Of a DNA stretch of 64,000 bases, positions 55,780 through 64,000 are shown piece after piece. Position numbers and translations under genes: made by a program. The stretch is taken from assembly GCF_947507565.1 (NCBI RefSeq), contig NC_089186.1, positions 434,001-498,000 on the forward strand. The letters run 5' to 3'. Each line of letters begins with the position of its first letter. The first letter of the stretch is position 1. The notes under the pieces were generated by a model. The model did no database searches and was not told the DNA's origin. It saw nothing but the letters and a program-made list of their open reading frames with translations. This stretch comes from Oscarella lobularis. Its lineage: Eukaryota; Porifera; Homoscleromorpha; Homosclerophorida; Oscarellidae.

Positions 55780-58700
55780 ATGACACCTATGATCACCGCT
55801 CTCGTTCTCGCGCTCATGTCGAACGCCGGCTCGGCTTACTTTCTCGGCGATCCCGGCGTTTTCAATCAGATGATCAACAAGTACGGCAACAGCATGGGCA
55901 CAATGAACGAAACCGCTATCACCATCTACATGATGGGCAACGATCTCGTTGGCAAGGTGACGCCGCCGAACGTCTTTCGCGTGCTCGACTTTCTCAAACT
56001 CATGCTACCGTCCGTTGCCGCGACGCTCGGCATCGACGAGGCGAATCTCGACAATCCGTTCAATTTTCCCGTCGACAATTTCACGCTCAACATAGTCGAA
56101 GACTATTGGTGCATCGGCACGCAGGAGCTACCCTCTATGCCACTTATATCCAATTTCATGACGTTGTCTGACGTCACGGTGCTCGTTTGCCTCGAGCTCA
56201 GTCCCGACGCGACGTCGCTGTCCGATCGGATACAAGTGACTGAGTTCGCGATAGCCGGCGTCTGGCAAATGGGAAGCATCGGTCTCGAATTCAAATTCAG
56301 TAAGGTCGGCTCGACGTTCTATTTTCGCGGCGCGCCTACCACCGGTCTACCCGTCGGCACGTTTGTTGAGTATCTAGGTGCCAAGCTACTGCCGGACGAA
56401 TTCGCCACGCCTCTCCGGAATTCCGGACTCGATAAGTTTAGCATAGAGAAAGCGCGTTTCATTGGCGTCTACGATAGCGACGGTTTCGCTATCGGACTCT
56501 CCGGCAATCCGACTATACAGGGATGGGGCAGCTTTCGATGTCATCTCATTATAACGCGCTACATCCAGAGGGAAAGGGCAAGAAAGGGCATTGCCGTGAC
56601 GATCGCCGTTAACTTTCCCGATTTCTCGCTCGCAAATCTCGTTCAGAAATTATCCGGCTACGACATCAGCGACGTTCCCTTCCTGGGAACTCTGACTATA
56701 CCGGAAACGGGCGTGATTATCTCGACACGTGACTTGATACCGAACTTTCTACCCGAAGTCTTGGACGGGATCTTGGCCCAGGCAGGGCCAATTTACAAGG
56801 GTCTCACGTTTGTGACTGCATTACCTATTATACCTAATCAAGAACCCGTCATATTCGTTATTCACATCGGCTCCGGCGGACTCAAACTGACCATCGCCGA
56901 TCCCGGTCGAGCGCTTACTCTGGGTAACATTCTAAGCGCTATCATTCCGGATTTTTCCGTGAACGAACTCACAGACCTTCCGCCTGGAATATCGGACCTC
57001 GTTCAAACTCTACTTAACATTCAACTGTTCGGCTTTTCTCTATCGACGAAACCCAAGTGCATTGCTGTCGAATTCCAAATTAATCAAGCGGTCGATATCG
57101 TACCGGGATTCGCAAGCATTATTAACCCGTCGCTCTACATCAACGCGACGTTCTCCAAACCGCGTACTATAGTGATCAAGGTGGGAGGACTTTGGAAATT
57201 CGGCTCGGAGGCGTTTCCAATAGCAATCGAACCGGCTCCTTTACCTCCGATACTGCCCGGGCAAAATAACGTTCTGCGCAAAGCGAAAGGCTTTATCCTA
57301 ACCGGAGATGGAGACGAAATAAGCGTTCAGAGCGTCATTAAAAAATTCGACGCCGATTTTCTACCAGAAGAACTTCAGTCCGTACTCGAACGGGCATCGA
57401 TGTTGGATATCGCTATAGTAAGTCCAACATTTAGGATTCCAATAGGCACGGGCGCAAAAGGCTTCCAATGTCATTTTTCCGGTCAACCGAGAATCAACGG
57501 CTGGTCCGAAGTGACTCTAAACGCCGTCGTAAGCAAAACGACGGGAAGGGCGGCTCTCGCCGTCGGCTTCGAGTTCGCCAATATGGGAATCGCCGATCTT
57601 ATAGAGAAACTAACTAGAATCAATGTCAAAGCGTTAAGTCTCCTCGATCGATCGATGAAAGTCGCCTTTATGATATCGTCGCGTACTGTGGACAACGTCG
57701 TGCTCGAAGGCGAAGCCCTAAGCAAAATTCCTCTCAAAAGCGGTCTTTCGATCGTCGCCGTTTTTACGTTTCCCAGCGACTGTTTAGGAGACTCGTTCTG
57801 CGAGTTTGCCAAAGGAGCGCTCGGCAGCAGCGCGAGTTTGCAAATCGCTGCGACGATTACGTCCCTACGTCAGTTCAGCTTATCGGCGGGCGTAAACAAC
57901 ATCCAATTGGGCGCAGGTCTCATTCTCAGCGAAGCGGCGCTCGAGTTTGCCATAGGCGTAGAAACGTACGTTGGTATACGCGCTACGCTAGCGCTCAGCG
58001 ACCCGCCGCTCTCGTTCACCGGATGGGTTCGAGCGGGCATTCAGGGCCTCGAACTCGGCATGACGATGAACGGCATATGGAAACGAGCCTTCGGTATCGA
58101 TTTTCTCGCTTTCGGCAACGGCATCATATCGATCACACTCAAGCCTGGAGTCCCGTTGCCCGGTATCGAATTGGGCGGCGAAGTGCGCGTAGGAAAACTA
58201 GACAGCGGACGCGAAATCATCGCAAAGGTCTATCTCGGAATCGATCCCACAATGCCTCGTCGTAATTATTTCTACGGATCGATCACAAAACTGACAATCG
58301 CTTCCGTACTCGAAGCGTTTGACATCGATTTGACTCTACCGCAGTGTCTAGCTAACAGCGGTCTTCCCAATGGACTTGAAGTCTCGTTCGCCTTAGAAGC
58401 GCGAGAGCTCGTTCCTTCAGGCATCGTCATACCCCAGGGATTCGTTCTAAATGGCACGATTGACATTCTAGGCTGGCGACTAAAGGCCTATATCAACATA
58501 GGCCTTCCTCGTGGCATCAAAGTTGACATTCGCATGGATCCTCTTAATATAGGAGGCGGCGTTCTAAAAATGTACAAATCGAGAACCGAAACGACGGTCG
58601 GTCCACTTCTCGTCGCCGACGTCACCGCTTCGCCGCCGAAAGTCAACGTCACGGCGGCGGGTTACGTGAGCTTGTTCTTCGGATTAGTCGAAGCGGAGAT

Positions 58701-60861
58701 ATTTCTCCAAATAACGAACACGTATTTCATCTTCTATGTACGAAGGAGATTCTTTCTCTTCGACGCCCTGTTGAGGGTCTACGCCCCGTACGGATCCCTA
58801 CAGGAGGCGTCGTTTCAAGTCTACGGACTCCTATCGACCGAATGGATGAAAAAACTCGAGAAAGAAGTCTGCGATGCAATAGACGGCGCCGCGAAGACGG
58901 CGACGGACGCAATAGATCGGGAGCAGAGAAAAGTCGACGAGTTCAATTCGAAATTCGACGCGGCTGTGTCGGATCTTCAAGGAAAACGACGCAACGTCAA
59001 CAATCTCTGCGGACTTCGATCTTGCTCCAGCTGTAAGATATTGTCCTGACGACTAATTAATATTTTTCGAATATCATTTTTTCTTAGTTTGCATGGGATG
59101 TCCGTCGTGGAATTCGTGCTGTACGCGTTGGTGGGGAAGTTGCATCGGCTGTCCCGGGTGGAACGGTTGCTGCTGGCGCGCTCCTGACCTCGTGTGCGAG
59201 GCGTACAACATCGGTTGCAAGGCGCTGCGCGGAGTTGCCTACGCCGCCTTATGGCTCGTGGAGAAAGTCGTCGATAACAGTCGATGGACACTCGACGTGG
59301 CCAAGGGAGTATTGGAAGGGGTCAAGTGGACCGTGCGCGCTGGCGCCGAAGCGGCGAAGTTCGTCGTTCGGCTCGGTCTCGGCGGAATCATAAACATCAA
59401 GAAAATCGAATTTGACGTCAAAATTGGACTCGTCGAATCTGGACACTTTTCCGGAACGATCGTCGTTTCGTTCCTGCGAAAAACTGACGTCACGCTGAGT
59501 TTTACCCTTCAATTCGAAAGCGTAGAAAATATGGCTTCGGATTTGGCTAATGCGATTTTTCCCGGCATTACAGGACGACGCAAGCGAGAGGTCGAAGAGA
59601 CTCTTCGTCGACACATGCCCGACTACAGTCGTCGACACTATATGCCCGAAATGTACATCTATAAGCCTGGCTCGGCAGCCGAATACCGACCCAAACGTGA
59701 ATATCAGGAATCGATCTACGAAAAAACTGTATTCGTCGCGAGAAAACGATCGTTGACTGACGAGCTGCAAGCTGAGAAGAAAACCGTTGAATTGAATCTT
59801 GTTGAAATGCATAACCGCGTTCTGCAGTTTGCTCGGCCGTCCGGCAGTGCAACGGCAGCACCGGGCAGTTCGAATCAAGCAAAACTTCTACGTCTCGACC
59901 AATTGAAGCAGACACTCGGTAAACCGTAATCCAATCGAATAATTAATAAAAAAATATTTTTGAGTTGTAACCGTTTCTTTCTGCTGTATAGACACTCCTG
60001 CGGAGAAATGCGATCATTTCGGTGCGATCAAAGAATTCATCCTTGAAATACCTCTCGCTATGGAGGTTGTCTACGGAGAGTGGAAAAAGACCATTGGCAA
60101 TTACTCTAACGAAGTCAAATCTCTTAGTGAGGGCTATGCGAACGTAAGTAGGCAAGAAGCCGAGGTAGCAGCAACGGTTGCTAAGGCAAAGCAAGAATTC
60201 CGCGATTTCGAAGCAGCAGAACGAAATCAATCAGATCTCGTTGAAGAGGCGAAAAATTTGCCCAACGTGACAGCCTCGCCCGCTTTTCTTACGGCGGCAG
60301 ACACGGTAACGTTTAGCAATAACATGACGGAAGAAAAGATTAACAAGGAATTGGTCGTCGAAGTGGGCAATGGTAGAAAACATAGGCAATAGTCTACAAA
60401 CTCACTCGTTTCATTTCTAAGGTTATTCGGAGTGGAATCGAACGTTCAAGGACGAAGTGGTTTCAGAGAACATTCAAACAATTAAGGCCATTGTACAGGC
60501 ATATGGCGACGACGTGACCAAGGAGACGGGCTTGACGCTCGCTGAATATGTCAACGAAGTCTTTAAGGCTCTTAAAGCTCCGTACGAAACTATTTCGCCT
60601 GGCGATCCTCACTTCGATTCGGCTGTCAATCTTCTTGAAAGCTTGGGGGTGATCAAACAGGTAGATTTTTATCCGCGTTTAGTTTGTCACTATCTCTAAG
60701 GAGTTTTCTCATTTGATCAGAATTTGGATACTCTTATTCACGAGACGATTTTTAAAGCGAAAGAAATATCGGACACCCTACTCGCTGAAATGAAGGAAAT
60801 TGCGCAGATTAAAATCTTCTGCACGGGAAGTCCAAGCGCAAGTGCGAAGACCTCTGGCTAA
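55780..60861 (+). CDS. Large secreted protein, LSP family, copy I
   Basis: Exons 55780-59032, 59088-59918, 59992-60372, 60422-60660 and 60721-60861 (TAA); exon lengths are identical to copy G, giving 1614 aa. Signal peptide MTPMITALVLALMSNAGSA. Same module order: beta-rich repeats with GLSGNPTIQGWG and HFSGQPRINGWS, two C-x-G-C-P-x-W-N-x-C-C motifs (the second reads CIGCPGWNGCC), RRKR|E and ARKR|S convertase-type sites, helical tail ending in CTGSPSASAKTSG. Very close to G and B, especially from the second half of exon 1. Divergent partner of EEP copy H. Confidence 0.9.
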
Positions 60862-62255
60862 AGCCAATTACTTATCTCTCCGTCTTCTTTATGTCTCACT
60901 TCCTCGGTTAAAATCTGACGTTTTTTTCTATTGTGCTAGCACCTCTTGTCTTGTTGAGTAAATGTTCTTATGGTTTGTAGCAAGCAAAGCATGGCGTCAC
61001 CTAAAGCACGCCCTTTCTTACTGCAATAGATCAAGCAGTGCATTTGGTCGCTTTTGCAAAGAACGTCTGCATGGTTGAAAATCACAGTCAAATGATAGAC
61101 GAACGGTTTTACATGAGGTTAAATTTGCTTCGGGTGATACGAAATATCTACAGTAAAAACCGTCTTCTCTTTCCGAAAGCACATTAGGTACAAACGCGCC
61201 GTCTAAGAACTAGACAGCTGTACATTGGATCCAATAATTTACCTGCAAGTTAAAACTAGATTACCTCACAATCCATTGACCTAAAATATGCATCTATTCA
61301 AACCTAAATTACCTGAATAATCCATTGATATGGTCTAACCGGGAGTGCATGGAGGCTGCCAGCTAAGCACGTTCAGGGGCAAAGGGGCTACAAACCTACT
61401 ACACCTCTAACCGCCCTACCTACTGACAGCCGCCCTATACCCTAATGCAGAGGGGAAGGACCCGTGCACACTAACATAGTCGACCTGTGATGCAAACAGA
61501 GTACGAATTATCTCTACGTAACGAATGCGTGTCGTCCCCTCTATCCTCCTGTCACACACACACACAGGAAGCTTTATGCACTGCCATGACACCAGCTCTC
61601 ATTCCTGAACCCCAACCCGCCCTCCATTACACAGTTGCCTAGTTTTTAGATCCGTTCGGAAATCGTTCTATGCTCAGGAGCGTGAGCAGTGGCACGCCAG
61701 GCAATCCGCGACGTGTGTGTGGCAGAGAGTCCCGCCCCCTAAGTGCATGCCTACACCACGGGACCCCCAAAGGGAACCTTGGAACAATTTCTTTGATCTT
61801 CGTCGGCGCTACCACTGGAAGACTGCGCTGGAGAATTCGACATTTTCCCAGTGAGAAGCTTCGACGACGCCGTGCCGTTCGAGAGGTTTGGTGAAAAGTA
61901 GAGACGCTTTACGTCGAAGCGAGCTTATTTGTCACTGTGAGAACACGTGAATTCGTTTAGGAAACGTAGAAATATAGATATAGACATACTGAGGCGCGGT
62001 GCACTCGAGCAGTTACTGTAGAGCACGGAAGCGAACGAGGATGAGAAAGGGGGCCCAGCGGTAAAAAGAGAACGCTAATGCCGACGAATTGTACTAAATG
62101 GAGACATAAATGGCATGCGAGAACACGCGAGTGCGTGCGACTCTAGATTGCTTACCAGCGAGTGGATTGCGGTCTGGTCTGCAGAAGAAGAGTCTTCTCC
62201 GGGAGATTGCGAATGTGTCACGTGGGACTACTACTCCTCCTGGAAACTGGTCCTT
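60862..62255. other. Three-prime flank of LSP copy I, duplicated non-coding
   Basis: Counterpart of 48702-50078. No reading frame conserved between copies. A short (CA)n run lies near 61554-61566. Confidence 0.6.
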
Positions 62256-62416
62256 GTCGACTCACTGCGCTCGATTTAACTGCGGCGGGTCAATATTGTC
62301 ACAATTTTGTTCTTGTGATCGTGACTTCGCAGATTCGACGTGTTTATACCCAATTCTGATCGCCATCCGTCTCGAATATCCGCATTCTCAGCAAAAGGCG
62401 CGTCAACAACGAGGAA

Positions 62417-62686
62417 ATGATCGAGCTCGGACTTCTTTCAGACCGAGACGCCGACGAGGACTCCGACGCCATCTCCAGAGCCGACAGTCGCCATGGACAC
62501 CGATCATTCAAACTCTCCGACGAACTGAATAACTTCGCCGAAGGCCAAGCGAAACGAATCGCACTGCGCGTCGACAAAGGATCGAACGTCGAGTTCCTCT
62601 ACGACGTCGACAAGCATCACCGTGACGTCACAGTTCGACCGTCGTGCACGAAGCGTTATGGGAAATGGGAGATGAAATGGGTTTGA
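62417..62686 (+). CDS. Unassigned short open frame (89 aa)
   Basis: ATG at 62417, TGA at 62684-62686. Acidic N-terminus (LLSDRDADEDSD) then a basic C-terminal half with no motif I recognise. It lies outside the duplicated units, so there is no comparative support. It might be an exon of a larger gene or chance. Confidence 0.25.
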   Translation: MIELGLLSDRDADEDSDAISRADSRHGHRSFKLSDELNNFAEGQAKRIALRVDKGSNVEFLYDVDKHHRDVTVRPSCTKRYGKWEMKWV

Positions 62687-62760
62687 AGTGGTTCATCTCC
62701 GATAAGGTAGAAAACATGGGTCTTTGGTTATTTATATGTACTTAACTAATAATGTCTCAG

Positions 62761-62990
62761 ACTGTGAGACTGCTCACTGTGAGTCTCATTGAAATTCCTC
62801 CTCACGTGAAAGACTGGAAATTGATGCTCCAGGACGAGCACAATATAGCGATATTTGGAGGACTGGGCCGATCGTTTGGACAGGTGGTATCCGTCTGAAT
62901 TGAAACAATTCGTTTCGATGATGTCATTCTCAGGTTTGGAGAGAGCTAGGGGCTAATGGGATGGAATGCCAAAATTGACAACAACGCTCG
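62761..62990 (+). pseudogene. Remnant of an alanine-glyoxylate aminotransferase-like gene (AGXT C-terminus)
   Basis: After an acceptor-like CTCAG, 62761 on reads RLLTVSLIEIPPHVKDWKLM then LQDEHNIAIFGGLGRSFGQ, followed by a donor-like GTGGTA. After a second acceptor-like CAG at 62935 it reads VWRE and, after a +1 frame break, GLMGWNAKIDNN. The I-x-I-x-GGLG...G-x-VWR-x-GLMG-x-NA block is the C-terminal signature of AGXT/serine-pyruvate aminotransferases (PLP fold type I). The frame break, and the absence of the rest of the enzyme upstream, indicate a decayed gene or fragment. Confidence 0.6.
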
Positions 62991-62999
62991 CGATTCTAA

Positions 63000-64000
63000 G
63001 CCAAAGGCATCGGCTACTGTTCTTCAAAGAAATACTCGCATCTCTAATTTCATACACTTGCTGAGAAAATATTTTCTCAATTTTTTGTCTAATATAAATG
63101 TATCACGTGATATGTCTTTGAGTATTGATCTCCGTTGATTCCAAAAGGACCGATCGAATGCGTTTTAGAAGAGACTAGAGTTCATTAGGTAAGCTCCGAT
63201 GGAACGGGCCTCTCAAAAAAAAAGCGTTTTCCTAGCTCTCGACGGCTTCTTCGCTAGCCATAGCGTACGCGCTTTGGTGACAAGTACGCGTCTATCGAGC
63301 ACTACTCATCCTGCCGTCCGGATGTGGCAACGAGCTCGAGCGTCTTTCATAGGACCACACCCACCTTCCCTACGCTTCCTTTATTTATGCAGTTACTAGA
63401 CAAAAGGCAGAAAGAGAGACGACGACAATGAACTTGTACATGTTCGGTTTGTCGCGACGGTGAAATGAGGAGAAAGAGCTACTCGCGTTGCTTAGGTGCG
63501 ACGACGAGTTTCCGTCTCGAAAATATATCTAATGTTGTTGGCACGTCTGGGGACGCTCTTCCCACAGAAGTGACGCCGATCTGTTATTGAGGCGGCCTAG
63601 GCAAAGTCGATTTGCGCACAAGAGCCAGTCTGGAGCTTGAGCGTAGCCCCACGCGCTGACACTCGTGCATCTGCGCTGTTTCTGAAATAAGCAAGAAAGG
63701 CGTACTCTGCATCCACAAGTCTCACCACTTAGTCCTTGTTTTTTTTTCCGCTGCAGCTCGGAGAAAAAAGGATGTGTACCGCGGCCCCGGGATGGGGCAC
63801 GTTTGATCGCTTGATCGTTGCAGCAGGCAATCCTCCAAAGATAAACTATCTCTATTAATGGAGAGAGATCATGCATGAGGTTTTTTCGTGCAGGTCCAAC
63901 CGCCGCGCCGTTATTGATAAAGATAGATTTGCTCTTTGTACGCGCTCGGAGAACCAGGCGAATTCTGATGCAACAATAAATTCGACAAAGAGGACAACTT
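63000..64000. other. No gene supported
   Basis: Open frames at 63199-63399 (plus) and 63529-63876 (minus) have no recognisable features. A gene continuing past the window cannot be excluded. Confidence 0.4.

Larger units (their letters stand above)
50086..62255 (+). repeat. Segmental duplication unit, copy 3 (about 12.2 kb)
   Basis: Head-to-tail with the unit at 37439-50078; holds the broken claudin-like gene, EEP copy H (minus), LSP copy I (plus) and 3' flank. The end is at CTGGTCCTT near 62255, after which the sequence is unrelated. Confidence 0.85.

Overview
The window is animal nuclear DNA, probably from an early-branching marine invertebrate; a sponge is my best guess, not proven. Genes have GT-AG introns, many of only 48-70 bp, and several paralogues share exactly the same intron phases. 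Secreted and membrane proteins carry signal peptides. Recognisable animal-type proteins are a claudin-like four-TM protein, kelch/EGF receptor-like kinases and LRR-ARM proteins of ZYG11 type. A piece of animal-type mitochondrial nad6 lies in one intron. There are no operons or bacterial signals.

Layout. (1) 1-3491: the truncated, most divergent member of a family of very large secreted proteins, here called the LSP family. (2) 4.26-14.19 kb: an inverted copy of a two-gene module. It holds LSP gene B (minus) head-to-head with gene C (plus), which encodes a degenerate trypsin-like domain fused to two DNase I-like (EEP) domains. (3) 14.4-23.4 kb: a receptor-kinase cluster with a broken 3' fragment, a full gene on plus and a full gene on minus. 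(4) 23.4-26.5 kb: gene-poor, with a cluster of perfect hairpins and a two-unit 280-bp tandem repeat. (5) 26.6-31.6 kb: two tandem LRR-ARM genes. (6) 32.8-36.8 kb: a spliced gene for a borosin-type (OphMA-like) peptide N-methyltransferase fused to beta-rich repeats and a Glu-Thr tail. (7) 37.4-62.3 kb: two head-to-tail copies of a roughly 12.2-12.6 kb unit, each holding a claudin-like gene (intact, then broken), an EEP gene (minus) and an LSP gene (plus). (8) 62.3-64 kb: an unassigned ORF and a decayed aminotransferase (AGXT-like) remnant.

The main pattern is the divergent pair [pseudoprotease-EEP-EEP] <-> [LSP], present three times (C/B, E/G, H/I) with about 0.9-1.1 kb between start codons. 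Both partners look secreted, so shared control and a common extracellular role are reasonable inferences. The partners evolve very differently: LSP copies are nearly identical while EEP copies have diverged strongly. The most unexpected single gene is the animal borosin-type methyltransferase: the Tyr, Arg and Tyr residues I recall as catalytic in OphMA are conserved, and the gene has introns.
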